The translations under genes were made by a program, and so were the position numbers. DNA of 64,000 nt, taken from NCBI RefSeq assembly GCF_900239975.1, contig NZ_LS992154.1, forward strand, positions 496,001 through 560,000, given 5' to 3'. This document shows, piece after piece, positions 49,613 through 59,360 of the stretch. The notes below the pieces were generated by a model. That model worked only from the letters and a program-made list of their open reading frames with translations, did no database searches and was not told where the DNA came from. Each line of letters begins with the position of its first letter. Positions within the stretch are counted from its first letter, which is position 1. The DNA is from Chlamydia poikilotherma. GTDB taxonomy: Bacteria > Chlamydiota > Chlamydiia > Chlamydiales > Chlamydiaceae.

Positions 49613-51985
49613 TTAGAAGACGCCTCCTAACGCAAAGAAGAAGCGTTGTGAAACATCGATCTTTTCACCTTCAAATACTTCTGTGGGACGGAATGGCCAA
49701 CCAAAACCTAACATAACAGGCACGTTGTTCATTACGTCGAAGCGTAGACCAAATCCTGCACTACCACAAAGATCTTTTAATCGGATAGTGTATTCTTTAA
49801 GTCCAATAAATCCTGAATCTAGGAAAACAAAAGCACTAACGTTAGGCTGATTGATCAAAGGATATTGGAACTCCTCAGTAAGTAGGAGAGAGGATAGACC
49901 TCCCTGAGGTTCTGTAGGAGAGAATTTAGGACCAATAATAAATGGTTTATACCCACGAACTGTAGTTTCTCCACCTAAGAAGAAACGTTCGCTAATGGGG
50001 ATACCTTCTAGAGTCGTATCGCCAAACGGTTTAAGAAATTGGGCTTCTCCCTTAATTTTCAATACACCTTTTCTTGTCAGTTTTCGGTATATCGAGCTGT
50101 TTATGGAGAGCTTTGTAAAATGGTATGTACCACCAAGACCGGAAACTTCAAAGTTTATACCACTGCGTATTCCTGTAGTCGGGTTTCTAGGGTTATTTAC
50201 AGAATCGTAATTTAAATTTACCCCAGCAGCAGATACGAAACCTTTATTGGCAGCAAGATCTGGTCCTGCTTGATTTCTTTTCTTTTTATGTAAGCTAGTT
50301 TGAGTACCGCGATAGTAGATTCCATATTTTAATTGTTGATTTAAGATATATGTAGTGCTGACATTTCCACCATAAGTCTCAACAGAATAATCTTTAGAGA
50401 GAGCTCTATTGATTGATTTGTCAAGCTCAACACCTAGAATCCATGGCGTATTTAAAAAGTGGGGCTTAGTCCATTTAACAGTATAATCAGTAACCTTATC
50501 TCCAAAATTAGCTTTTAGAAATAGATATTCTCCACCACCTCTTAAGCATTTAAAGCCTTTAGAGAATAGATGTCTAATACCTAGAAGATCAAAATTACTT
50601 TCAGATAATTCAACACCTCCAAACAAATTATCTAAGGAGCTAAATCCTAGAAATAGTCCTAAGTTTCCTGTTGTGGTTTCTTTAACATCTATAAAGATGT
50701 CACGATATTCTTCAGAATTATCCAAAGGATCTAATTGAGAGCGTACCGTGTAAACACTGACACTTTGGAAATAACCTGTATTTCTTAACCGTTGCTCTGT
50801 GTCTTCAAGTTTTAATCTATTGAAAGTGTCTCCTGGAAATAGACTGCTTTCGTGTAGGATAACATCGTGTTTGGTATGAGTGTTTCCTGTAATTTTGATT
50901 AAACCAACTTTATACGGAGATCCTTCACTTACTTGATAGGTTACGTCATACACAGAACGTGATGCATGAGGAGAAAAAGTTACGTCAACATTAGTGTTGA
51001 TATATCCATATTTAGCATAGATATTCTTAATTTTTTGAGCACCATCCCATATGTTTTCCGGACAGTAAATATCATTAGGACCTGCGGATAATTGTTTTTC
51101 TACAAGTCGTTTAGGTAGTAAATTAAATCCTTCAATATGAACATGTCCTAAAGTATAAAGAGGACCTTTGTCTACATCCATATAAAGTATGATATTTCCA
51201 CATTCATCAACTTCACGTTTTGGAGTAACCGTTGCATCTGCATAACCTAAATTATGTAAGTAATTAGTAATTGCAAATGAATCTTGTTCAACAACATCTG
51301 GATGATATAGACCACTCCCTGTAAACCAACTAGTAGTTTTTGAATACTGCTTAGTAAGGATAATTTCTTTGACATCAGCCTTTTCACATCTATTAAGACC
51401 ACAGATCTCTAATTTTTTAATTTTACCACAAGGACCTTCTTGAATTCGAACAGTGATATCAATATAGCCACGATGTTCGTTATGATCTAAGTCATAGGAT
51501 AGATTAGACTCAAAATAACCACGCTTAAGATAATAAACCCTAAGTTCATCAAAATTTTTTAAGAACTTCTCTCTATCAAATACATCATTTTCATAGATTT
51601 GTAGAGTTTTGAGAATCTTGTGATTAGGTACGGCTTCATTTCCTGTAATGCAAATCTTTCGAATGCAAGGTTTGGCAATAAGAACTAAAGAGATCGTAGT
51701 CTTTCCATTGGAAAAATCAACTTTTGGCTCTACTCTATCGTAGTCTTTGGATAGATTCCGTAGATCTTCATCAAAGTCCGCTTGAGAAAACAAAGCTCCA
51801 CTTTTTGTCTTTAATTTTGGTAGTGGATGTTTGTTTAAAGAATTTTCACCTTCAGTTGTAATCGTAATAGATTCAACTAGTGTATATCCTTCCTTAACTG
51901 TTTCTGTAGCCAATAGAGCCAACGGGGCTTGGATTAGCGCTAAAACAGTAAACCGCAGAATAACTTTATTTCGCATCATGAACAT
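49613..51985 (-). CDS. bamA: Outer-membrane assembly factor BamA (Omp85)
   Basis: This 790-residue protein has a signal peptide (about residues 1-27, ending LALLATE) and five POTRA repeats (about 30-440). The 16-strand barrel contains the conserved RGYKPFIIGP (the VRGF/RGY lid-lock motif) and ends in the strand QRFFFALGGVF with terminal Phe, as required for insertion. It folds and inserts outer-membrane proteins. Two further in-frame ATGs lie 2-3 codons downstream (51979 and 51976), so the exact start is uncertain by three residues. Confidence 0.96.
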   Translation of the reverse strand: MFMMRNKVILRFTVLALIQAPLALLATETVKEGYTLVESITITTEGENSLNKHPLPKLKTKSGALFSQADFDEDLRNLSKDYDRVEPKVDFSNGKTTISLVLIAKPCIRKICITGNEAVPNHKILKTLQIYENDVFDREKFLKNFDELRVYYLKRGYFESNLSYDLDHNEHRGYIDITVRIQEGPCGKIKKLEICGLNRCEKADVKEIILTKQYSKTTSWFTGSGLYHPDVVEQDSFAITNYLHNLGYADATVTPKREVDECGNIILYMDVDKGPLYTLGHVHIEGFNLLPKRLVEKQLSAGPNDIYCPENIWDGAQKIKNIYAKYGYINTNVDVTFSPHASRSVYDVTYQVSEGSPYKVGLIKITGNTHTKHDVILHESSLFPGDTFNRLKLEDTEQRLRNTGYFQSVSVYTVRSQLDPLDNSEEYRDIFIDVKETTTGNLGLFLGFSSLDNLFGGVELSESNFDLLGIRHLFSKGFKCLRGGGEYLFLKANFGDKVTDYTVKWTKPHFLNTPWILGVELDKSINRALSKDYSVETYGGNVSTTYILNQQLKYGIYYRGTQTSLHKKKRNQAGPDLAANKGFVSAAGVNLNYDSVNNPRNPTTGIRSGINFEVSGLGGTYHFTKLSINSSIYRKLTRKGVLKIKGEAQFLKPFGDTTLEGIPISERFFLGGETTVRGYKPFIIGPKFSPTEPQGGLSSLLLTEEFQYPLINQPNVSAFVFLDSGFIGLKEYTIRLKDLCGSAGFGLRFDVMNNVPVMLGFGWPFRPTEVFEGEKIDVSQRFFFALGGVF

Positions 51986-52095
51986 TCGAAAGAATTTCCC
52001 CTAGGACAGAAAAACTTGTTTATTGAAGTAAGCACAAAAATAAGGACTAGGATGTTTTTTAACAAGATCTTACTATCTTGAATATTTACAGTGCT

Positions 52096-52124
52096 TCTAA
52101 AGATACTTATGTTTTTATAGTCAA
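52096..52124 (-). promoter_or_regulatory. Candidate sigma66-type promoter of bamA
   Basis: On the minus strand TTGACT (52119-52124, five of six consensus) is followed after 17 bases by TTTAGA (52096-52101), about 110 bases before bamA. The -10 is weak. It lies just downstream of the recR stop and would allow bamA-ompH-lpxD transcription separate from recR. Confidence 0.4.
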
Positions 52125-52158
52125 AAAAATTTAAAAATAGAAAAATTTTATTTCAAGT

Positions 52159-52761
52159 TTAATATGGATTTCTTCCAGAAAATGCTCTGGCAAGCGTGCC
52201 CGAGTCTATATAATCAAAAGACAACCCTATAGGCAAGCCTAAAGCTAAACGAGAAATGGAAACTGAAAAATCAGCAAGTTCTTGTTTTAAAAAAAGAGCG
52301 GTAGCGTCTCCTTCTAGAGTGGCATCTAGGGCTATAATAATTTCTTTTGGTTTTAAAAACTCTATACGCTGTTTTAATAAATTCATTCTTGCTTTATCGA
52401 TACTCTTTCCTGTTATTGGAGATAATAACGCTCCCAAGACGTAATAATGACCTTTGAAAATTTGAGAACGTTCTAAAGAAAAAATATCTTTAGGAGTTGC
52501 TACGATGCATAACTTAGAGGTGTCTCGGTTGGTTTGACAAAACTCACAATTGCTATCTGGAAAATTCTTTAAGGAAAAACAGGTGGAACAGTGACTTCGT
52601 GCTGAAGACACTTCATAAAAAGCTTGACTCATAGCCTCTAATTGATCTTGATCCCAGTCCAATAATTCAAAGGCTAATTTTTCTGCTGTCTTAAATCCTA
52701 TTCCTGGAAGTTTCCTAAGAAAAGAGATCAATTTGGATAAATAATCTGGGTACTTTAACAT
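52159..52761 (-). CDS. recR: Recombination mediator RecR
   Basis: This 200-residue protein acts with RecF/RecO in loading RecA. It has an N-terminal helix-hairpin-helix (LRKLPGIGFKTAEKLAFEL), the four-Cys zinc finger CSTCFSLKNFPDSNCEFC, a Toprim domain starting CIVATPKDIFSLE, and a C-terminal GLPIGLSFDYIDSGTLARAF. It is upstream of bamA on the same strand and divergent from fabH. Confidence 0.96.
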   Translation of the reverse strand: MLKYPDYLSKLISFLRKLPGIGFKTAEKLAFELLDWDQDQLEAMSQAFYEVSSARSHCSTCFSLKNFPDSNCEFCQTNRDTSKLCIVATPKDIFSLERSQIFKGHYYVLGALLSPITGKSIDKARMNLLKQRIEFLKPKEIIIALDATLEGDATALFLKQELADFSVSISRLALGLPIGLSFDYIDSGTLARAFSGRNPY

Positions 52762-52887
52762 TTTAGAACTATCTATATTTTTTGTTTTTTCTCAGGACTT
52801 CAGAACAGACTTAAATACCTAAAATAAAAGTTAGGGTATAAACTCTTTGAATAGTATACTAGCTTTTTTCTTTATTTATGGTCGTGT

Positions 52888-53889
52888 GTGAAAAAAACAA
52901 GAAAGGCATCTATCTGGGCTACGGGTTCTTATCTACCCGAAAAAATCCTATCTAATTCTGATCTTGAACAGATGGTAGATACTTCTGATGAATGGATAGT
53001 AACAAGGACCGGAATCAAAGAAAGACGTATTGCTGCAGTTGGTGAATATACATCGATTATGGGAGCTAAAGCAGCAGAGAAAGCAATCCAGAAAGCTGGC
53101 CTCACAAAAGACCAAATAGAATGCATTATTTTTTCCACCTCAGCTCCCGATCATATTTTCCCATCTAGTGCGGCTTTAGCTCAAGCTTATTTGGGGGTAA
53201 AAGAAATTCCTGCATTTGATTGTATGGCTGCTTGTACTGGTTATTTATACGGCTTATCAGTGGCTAAAGCCTTTATTGAATCGGGAATGTACAACAACGT
53301 TTTACTTATTGCAGCAGATAAACTTTCTTCTTTTGTAAATTATGAAGATAGAAATACTTGTGTGCTTTTTGGTGATGGGGGTTCTGCCTGTGTTATTGGA
53401 GAAAGTCGTCCAGGAGCTTTAGAAATCACTAATGTGAATTTAGGAGCTGACGGAAGTGTAGCGGATTTATTAAGTTTACCTGCTGGGGGTAGCCGTATTC
53501 CTGCTTCTATAGAGACTGTAACAGAAGGTAAGCATTTTATTGCTATGGAAGGCAAAGAAGTGTTTAAGCATGCAGTAAGACGGATGGAATTTGCAGCCAA
53601 AGCATGTATTGCTGAGGCAGGTCTAGGGGAAGATGATATAGACTGGTTAGTTCCACATCAAGCTAATGAAAGAATTATCGATGCTATAGCTAAGCGTTTC
53701 AAAATAGATGATGCTAAGGTGTTTAAAACTTTATCCAGGTATGGGAATACGGCAGCCTCTTCTGTATGCATAGCTCTAGATGAATTGTTGCAATCGCATG
53801 TAATTAATTCTGGGGAATATCTGCTTCTAGTTGCTTTTGGAGGTGGATTATCTTGGGGGGCGGTTGTTTTACAACAGGTAGAAGGTTAA
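52888..53889 (+). CDS. fabH: 3-oxoacyl-ACP synthase III (FabH)
   Basis: FabH condenses acetyl-CoA with malonyl-ACP to start fatty-acid synthesis. In 333 residues the catalytic triad is C116 (AACTGYL), H257 (VPHQANERI) and N287 (YGNTAAS). The start is GTG at 52888, giving MKKTRKASIWATGSYLP. It is first gene of fabH-fabD-fabG-acpP, with a three-base gap to fabD. The short upstream region holds the palindrome TAGTATACTA, whose TATACT could be the -10. Confidence 0.97.
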   Translation: MKKTRKASIWATGSYLPEKILSNSDLEQMVDTSDEWIVTRTGIKERRIAAVGEYTSIMGAKAAEKAIQKAGLTKDQIECIIFSTSAPDHIFPSSAALAQAYLGVKEIPAFDCMAACTGYLYGLSVAKAFIESGMYNNVLLIAADKLSSFVNYEDRNTCVLFGDGGSACVIGESRPGALEITNVNLGADGSVADLLSLPAGGSRIPASIETVTEGKHFIAMEGKEVFKHAVRRMEFAAKACIAEAGLGEDDIDWLVPHQANERIIDAIAKRFKIDDAKVFKTLSRYGNTAASSVCIALDELLQSHVINSGEYLLLVAFGGGLSWGAVVLQQVEG

Positions 53890-53892
53890 TTC

Positions 53893-54819
53893 ATGACAAG
53901 AAAAATAGGATTCTTATTTCCCGGCCAAGGTAGTCAATATGTTGGTATGGGTAAAGATTTGGTGGAACATTATCCAGAGGCTGCTGAAATATTTGCTTTG
54001 GCTGATGAGACATTAGGTTTTTCTTTGTCTTCAATTATGTTTGATGGACCTGAAGAAAAATTACTTGAAACAGCTTACAGTCAATTATCTATATATTTAC
54101 ATAGTTTAGCTATAGTAAAAATTTTAGCTTCAAGAACTTCTATAATACCTACTGTAGTTTCTGGATTAAGTTTAGGAGAATATAGCGCTCTAGTTGCCTC
54201 TGGACGTATTTCTCTAATTGATGGTTTTAATGTCATTAGTAAACGTGCCCAGTTTATGAATCAAGCTTGTAAACAAAGCCCTGGAGCTATGGCAGCGATC
54301 CTTGGATTGACTGCAGATATTGTTGAGCAAAATCTAGAAAGCTTGGGAGAGGGTATTTGGATTGCTAACTATAATGCTCCTAAACAGCTTGTGATTGCTG
54401 GGTTACGAGAAAAAATAGAAGAGGCCATTACATTATTTACGGATTTAGGAGCAAAAAGAGCAATTTTTTTAAAAGTATCAGGTGCTTTTCATACGCCGTT
54501 AATGCAGACAGCAGAAGACGAATTGGCTCCTTATTTGTATAATTTAGATATGAATAGTTCTGAAGTGCCTTTCGTATCTAATGTGGTGGCAAATTTTTTA
54601 ACGAATAACGATGAAATTCGTCAGTGTTTAGTGAAGCAGATGACTTCTCCTACATTATGGTATCAAAGTTGTTCTAAGATAGATTTAGAAGTTGATGAAT
54701 TTTTAGAAATAGGCCCGGGCAAGGTTCTTGCAGGCTTAAATCGTTCTATAGGGTTAAACAAACCCATTAAAAGTTTAGGCACAGTAGAAAGCATCAATAA
54801 TTTTTTAGCGGAGCTATAG
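53893..54819 (+). CDS. fabD: Malonyl-CoA:ACP transacylase FabD
   Basis: In 308 residues this enzyme loads malonate onto ACP. FPGQGSQYVGMG is at residues 9-20. The nucleophile motif reads GLSLGEY (S93) with Leu at position 92 where most FabD proteins have His (GHSLGEY). The catalytic partner His is H200 (SGAFHTPLM). The change is next to, not at, the catalytic Ser. GAAGG lies about seven bases before the ATG; fabG follows after four bases. Confidence 0.96.
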   Translation: MTRKIGFLFPGQGSQYVGMGKDLVEHYPEAAEIFALADETLGFSLSSIMFDGPEEKLLETAYSQLSIYLHSLAIVKILASRTSIIPTVVSGLSLGEYSALVASGRISLIDGFNVISKRAQFMNQACKQSPGAMAAILGLTADIVEQNLESLGEGIWIANYNAPKQLVIAGLREKIEEAITLFTDLGAKRAIFLKVSGAFHTPLMQTAEDELAPYLYNLDMNSSEVPFVSNVVANFLTNNDEIRQCLVKQMTSPTLWYQSCSKIDLEVDEFLEIGPGKVLAGLNRSIGLNKPIKSLGTVESINNFLAEL

Positions 54820-54823
54820 ATAT

Positions 54824-55570
54824 ATGAATAATGTATTGTTGGGGAAAAAAGCGATCGTTACAGGAGGATCTAGAGGTATAGGATTTGCCATAGCCAAGCT
54901 TTTTGTTCAGCAAGGTGCTGATGTTGAAATATGGGGAATAAATGTTGAAGGTGGTAAGCAAGCCGCTGAAGAATTATCTGGAATAGGAAAACCAGTAACC
55001 TTTGCCAAGGTTGATGTTAGTAATAATCAGTCTGTAAAAGATGCTGTTCAGAGTTTTATTGGAGCACATGGTACTATTGATATTTTAGTAAATAATGCAG
55101 GGATTACTCGAGATAATCTTTTAATGCGTATGTCTGAAGAAGAGTGGTCCGCTGTTATCAATACGAATTTAAATTCCCTATACTACGTGTGTTCAAGTGT
55201 AATTCGTCCTATGATTAAAGCTCGTTCTGGATCCATAATCAATATTAGTTCTGTTGTTGGTTTAATGGGTAGTCCGGGACAAACTAACTATGCAGCTGCA
55301 AAAGCAGGTATTATAGGATTTAGTAGAGCTTTAGCTAAGGAAGTTGCTGCGAGAAATATTCGAGTGAACTGTATAGCTCCAGGATGTATTGATACCGACA
55401 TGACTAAAGTGTTAAATGATAATTTAAAAACAGAATGGTTAAAAAATGTTCCTATGGGGAGAATGGGTTTCCCAGAAGAAATTGCTAATGTTGCACTATT
55501 TCTCGCTTCACCCTTATCTTCTTATATCACTTCTCAGGTAGTGAGTGTTGATGGAGGCATGACACACTAA
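54824..55570 (+). CDS. fabG: 3-oxoacyl-ACP reductase FabG
   Basis: This 248-residue short-chain dehydrogenase reduces 3-ketoacyl-ACP with NADPH. The cofactor motif is TGGSRGIG (residues 13-20), NNAG is at 90-93, and the catalytic residues are Ser143 region (INISS), Y156 and K160 (NYAAAK). The end SVDGGMTH is typical. Its ribosome site GGAG lies inside the fabD 3' end. Confidence 0.97.
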   Translation: MNNVLLGKKAIVTGGSRGIGFAIAKLFVQQGADVEIWGINVEGGKQAAEELSGIGKPVTFAKVDVSNNQSVKDAVQSFIGAHGTIDILVNNAGITRDNLLMRMSEEEWSAVINTNLNSLYYVCSSVIRPMIKARSGSIINISSVVGLMGSPGQTNYAAAKAGIIGFSRALAKEVAARNIRVNCIAPGCIDTDMTKVLNDNLKTEWLKNVPMGRMGFPEEIANVALFLASPLSSYITSQVVSVDGGMTH

Positions 55571-55682
55571 CATAGATTACAAACGATCTAGATTGAAAAA
55601 TTGGATTTTTGTGATACTAGATGTTCTTCTCTTTTTCAGGAATTTTTAGATAATTGTGTAGATAAAACATAAGGATATAGCA

Positions 55683-55916
55683 ATGAGTTTAGAAGATGAT
55701 GTAAAGTCAATTATTGTTGAGCAGCTTGGCGTAGATGCAAATGAAGTAAGTGAAAGTTCTTCATTTATTGAAGATCTTAATGCTGATAGTTTAGACTTAA
55801 CAGAGTTGATAATGACTTTGGAAGAAAAGTTTAACTTTGAAATTTCAGAGCAAGATGCAGAGAAATTACGTACTGTAGGTGACGTCATTATGTATATTAA
55901 GACACGTCAGGGTTAG
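55683..55916 (+). CDS. acpP: Acyl carrier protein
   Basis: This 77-residue acidic helical protein has the phosphopantetheine attachment Ser S36 in the motif [10 protein letters not shown]. It carries growing acyl chains for FabH/FabG and for lipid A (LpxD) and phospholipid synthesis; AcpS (34467) activates it. AAGGA lies seven bases before the ATG. It is separated from fabG by 112 bases, which may contain its own promoter, and is followed by a strong terminator. Confidence 0.97.
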   Translation: MSLEDDVKSIIVEQLGVDANEVSESSSFIEDLNADSLDLTELIMTLEEKFNFEISEQDAEKLRTVGDVIMYIKTRQG

Positions 55917-55938
55917 TAATTTTATACAAACCTTTTGG

Positions 55939-56004
55939 GGTGCGTTGGTACCTTAGTGCATCATCTTTTCACTAAAATAGCGCACCATTTCATTTTATTT
56001 TTTT
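55939..56004 (+). terminator. Terminator after the fab-acpP cluster
   Basis: GGTGCG (55939-55944) pairs with CGCACC (55981-55986) and encloses TTAGTG/CACTAA (55953-55958 with 55970-55975). It is followed by a T-rich tract including seven consecutive T (55998-56004 region). It ends plus-strand transcription ahead of the convergent CT235-like gene. Confidence 0.65.
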
Positions 56005-56046
56005 CAGTTTATTCTTATTTTTTAAGTTGTATTTTTAGATGTGCTT

Positions 56047-56466
56047 CTATGATGAAGGATGTCTAAAAGTGATTTGCTTTGCGTAGAGTTCTAGAAGTGA
56101 CAGGGCAACAGAGGGGCATTCTTCAACAATACTAAGAAACTGTCCTTTGCTTAAGATTAGCGTGCGTACTTGAGTTATAGCTTCGGCGTTATATTCTCGA
56201 AGTTTATTACTAAATAAACTTTCCTCCCCAAAACAATCCTGTGACGAAATCGTAACCGATAAAGAGGAGTTGTTATCAGTAATTTTAACATAACCTTCTA
56301 CTATAATATACAAGCTGAAGCTGGGTTCTTCTGTTGAGAAGATCTTTACCCCGGGTTTGAAAATCATAATCTCTGTTTTATCTGAAATAGCGAGGAGAAC
56401 ATCCATATCTAAAGAATTAAAAATAGGATTCTTCTTTAGAAGGAAGGCGCGGTCAATTAGATTCAT
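56047..56466 (-). CDS. Cyclic-nucleotide-binding-fold protein (CT235 position)
   Basis: This 139-residue protein is a single CRP/PKA-regulatory-type beta-barrel domain. It shows FKPGVKIFSTEEPSFSLYIIVEGYVKI and the phosphate-cassette start CFGEESLF (FGE at 79-81), then a C-terminal helix. The canonical Arg that binds the cyclic phosphate (R-A-A/S) is not in register: the segment reads LREYNAEA. Ligand binding is therefore uncertain. There is no DNA-binding domain. It starts 14 bases after the stop of the 925-residue NTT/HEAT membrane protein and is almost certainly its partner. Confidence 0.82.
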   Translation of the reverse strand: MNLIDRAFLLKKNPIFNSLDMDVLLAISDKTEIMIFKPGVKIFSTEEPSFSLYIIVEGYVKITDNNSSLSVTISSQDCFGEESLFSNKLREYNAEAITQVRTLILSKGQFLSIVEECPSVALSLLELYAKQITFRHPSS

Positions 56467-56480
56467 TAAGAGACTCCTGG

Positions 56481-59258
56481 CTAAATAGTGAAGAAGGGAA
56501 CTAGACTGTCAGAGTCGTCTTTATTATGATGATCATACTCTTCATCTAAAGTTGAATAAGGTGGTGCTGGTTGAAAATCAGCATCACAGTTTGCTAATTC
56601 TTCCTTTAACTGTCTTGATGTAAGTTTGCTTAAATACGAAGGAGAGTTTTCCATCATATTCAATAATTCTTTTAAAGTTAAAGGAATAACCCCGCATTTG
56701 AGGTAGTATTTTTCACTGCGCTTTCCTGTATCGTTAATAAATGGATCAAGTAGAGAAAATAGATAATCTTCACAGTTTTTCTCTAGAGATTCTAAAGCTT
56801 GAGCCTTTGCCTTTTTATTTTTCCCTGTTAGTGCTCTTATAAGAATATCAGAATGTTCTACAGATCCTAAAATACCTAAAAATTCAAACATAAAGTTAAC
56901 TTCTGATTGGTAATTAGATTCTAAAGTATTAACTAATAGGTTGAGATTGTATTTTGGATAGGATTTTTGAATATAATTTTTATGATAATCATAAAAAATT
57001 GCTTTAAGAGCTTTAGATTTTACAATTTTATAAGCATTTTTTTTGAATAGCTTATTGTCAATTTTGCAGAGAGCTTTTGCGGCAAGAATTCGACAGCGAT
57101 TATGTGTGCTATTATCAGAAAGGATCTGAAGAAATGAGTTTGCTGTCTCTTTAGGAAGTTCTATGATTATGGCCTCAGCATATTTTCTTGAGGCGCTTTT
57201 TAATAAAGATGAGGTGATAAGGAAGTCTTTTACTAGGGAAGCATCTAAGATTACTCCAATTGTTTTTAGTAAATAATAACAGGCCTCATCGTTATGCACA
57301 TTCTGTTTTAAGACTTGTATCAATTTTTTACAGTAGGGTTTATGAGTAGCCTTTACAGATGCTTGTAGCGCTTTGCATATTTGAATGAAAATTTCATTAC
57401 CCACGTTATCTAGAAACTCAATTAAAATTGGGAAATTATCAGGATTTCTTTCTAGAGTTAAAATGGAAAGACCAATGGATACTGTTTGAGGATCCATAGA
57501 ATTGAGAAGTTCTTTAAGTCTTGAATCTGCAATATCACGATATTGCCCACTAATTTCTTGCCGGCGTACGGTAAGAATCGCAGCCAGAAGTCTATCCCCC
57601 GGTTCATCATAAAGATCTTCGGAAATATCAGATATTCGCAATAGATCATGTTCCGCAAAATAGAGGTGGATTCCTATGGCTATTGAAGGGTGTGGAGTGG
57701 TCGATGACCAGCGTTTCAGGAGTTCCAGAGTAAGAAAATCTTTTGCCCATAGACTATTCTTTAACATTTCCATAGTCTTTAGCTTGCTAGGCAAGCTTAG
57801 CTTATTCATATGAGCTAGTAGGCTAGGAAGGACACTGCGGCTTCCTAAATTTAATAAATGTTGAAAAGCAAATATCTGATGCCGTTCATGTTGATGCTTG
57901 AGATGTGTAAGTAATAAGAGTTCGATTTGTCTTCTCTCTTTTGAAGTCATGGCTTTTATCCATTCCAACATTGTCTTTTTTAAATGGATGGCTTGAGAAG
58001 AGAGATTTCTTAGAATAGCCCGTGCATAATATGAACGTAATAAATAGGCGAGAACTACTGTAATCAAAGATATAGTTAGACAAACTGTGTATTGATAAGA
58101 AATAGCGAAACACACCAGAGCCCATACAAACATGCCTATAGGTTCAATAAAGCATTCTATCGCGATTCTAATTTGATTTCGTATACTATTTGGAACACCG
58201 TAAATCAATAATTGTAGGTTGTTATCATCTAGTGCGTAGGTAAGTCCTTCTCGAGCCACCATACCAATAGTTGCAATTGCAATTGATGTTTTGAAAGACC
58301 AGCAAAGGAATAGATTGGTGAAACATAGGGGGGCGAATAAGATGATATTATTCACGCCTATGTTTTTTACTATCCTACTATAGGCAAACAGAGCGAAACA
58401 CATGTTGGTTAGAGAAATCCAGGAGGACCACTTAGTTATATGTGCTGTAAGTTCGTATGTATTTCCATTTGCAAAGTGAGTTTCAAAAATTTTTAGGTAA
58501 TTGAATTCTGTTGCAATAGCAAGTAGCTGCATTAGGAAATAAAAACATAGTAGATAAAAAGTATAGCTATCCTTCAGACAGAGTTTAAAAGCTTTGGATA
58601 CAGATGGGGGGTGACCAGTATCTAAGAAGTGATCATGATCTTCTGATAACTCCTTCAAAGATTTAGATACATAGTGCACTAGTGGGTAGCAACTTAATAG
58701 AATCACTATGAAGAGTATCAGAATCGTTTCTATACCTATATATTGGATACGATTGACAATTCCGGAACCGATAGCATCTCCTAGGAATATGATGGCATTG
58801 AATATACTGAAATGTCTTTTAGCATCTTGAAGATTAAAGAATTGATCTACAAATCCCCAAAAATTTGTATATGCCAATATAATCAAGCTCCAAGAGAGCA
58901 TGCGATAAACAAGTAGAGGTGTTGAAGGAATTTCATTGCATGTTGTTGCGTAACAAAAGAGATAGAGGTTACATACAATTATGCTGGTTATAGGTAGTAA
59001 AAATAATGTTTTAGGTGAAACTCTTTTTTTGAATAAATTATAAAGAATTAGTGAGGATAGAAGACATAAAATGGAAGATGAACCCAAGTAAATGGAGGGT
59101 AGACCTTCAGTTCCCACATTTTCAAGAAAAAGCCCTTCGCTTAATGCAAGGGACCCGTAGCATCCTATTCCCCAGATTAAGCCTAAAACCAGGAATAGAA
59201 GCGCTCTTCTCTCTTCTCCATGATGCAAATTCAATAGCAGACGAAGGGCTTTTTGCAT
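56481..59258 (-). CDS. NTT/MFS-like membrane protein with C-terminal HEAT-type repeats (CT234 position)
   Basis: This 925-residue protein has an N-terminal half (about 1-420) with around 12 membrane helices resembling the ATP/ADP translocase (NTT/TLC) and MFS fold, including REGLTYALDDNN and YGVPNSIRNQIRI. The C-terminal half (about 435-850) is a series of helical HEAT-like repeats (e.g. LLAHMNKLSLPSKLKTMEML), and the acidic tail is cytosolic. It differs from the classical chlamydial Npt1/Npt2, which lack HEAT repeats. The substrate is unknown. The HEAT part may dock the cNMP-fold protein encoded directly downstream, giving a regulated transporter; that is inference. Confidence 0.82.
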   Translation of the reverse strand: MQKALRLLLNLHHGEERRALLFLVLGLIWGIGCYGSLALSEGLFLENVGTEGLPSIYLGSSSILCLLSSLILYNLFKKRVSPKTLFLLPITSIIVCNLYLFCYATTCNEIPSTPLLVYRMLSWSLIILAYTNFWGFVDQFFNLQDAKRHFSIFNAIIFLGDAIGSGIVNRIQYIGIETILILFIVILLSCYPLVHYVSKSLKELSEDHDHFLDTGHPPSVSKAFKLCLKDSYTFYLLCFYFLMQLLAIATEFNYLKIFETHFANGNTYELTAHITKWSSWISLTNMCFALFAYSRIVKNIGVNNIILFAPLCFTNLFLCWSFKTSIAIATIGMVAREGLTYALDDNNLQLLIYGVPNSIRNQIRIAIECFIEPIGMFVWALVCFAISYQYTVCLTISLITVVLAYLLRSYYARAILRNLSSQAIHLKKTMLEWIKAMTSKERRQIELLLLTHLKHQHERHQIFAFQHLLNLGSRSVLPSLLAHMNKLSLPSKLKTMEMLKNSLWAKDFLTLELLKRWSSTTPHPSIAIGIHLYFAEHDLLRISDISEDLYDEPGDRLLAAILTVRRQEISGQYRDIADSRLKELLNSMDPQTVSIGLSILTLERNPDNFPILIEFLDNVGNEIFIQICKALQASVKATHKPYCKKLIQVLKQNVHNDEACYYLLKTIGVILDASLVKDFLITSSLLKSASRKYAEAIIIELPKETANSFLQILSDNSTHNRCRILAAKALCKIDNKLFKKNAYKIVKSKALKAIFYDYHKNYIQKSYPKYNLNLLVNTLESNYQSEVNFMFEFLGILGSVEHSDILIRALTGKNKKAKAQALESLEKNCEDYLFSLLDPFINDTGKRSEKYYLKCGVIPLTLKELLNMMENSPSYLSKLTSRQLKEELANCDADFQPAPPYSTLDEEYDHHNKDDSDSLVPFFTI

Positions 59259-59360
59259 AACAAACCCACCTAAGAAAATAATATATTAACTGATGAAATC
59301 AATTAATTTCAAGGTGAGTTGAGAGATTAAACAAAGAATAAATTTAATATAATTTATTTT

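Noticed and set aside
52063..52080. CAAGAT/ATCTTG stem upstream of bamA considered as a terminator after recR
   Set aside because: Six base pairs with no T-run on either strand; not distinguishable from chance.
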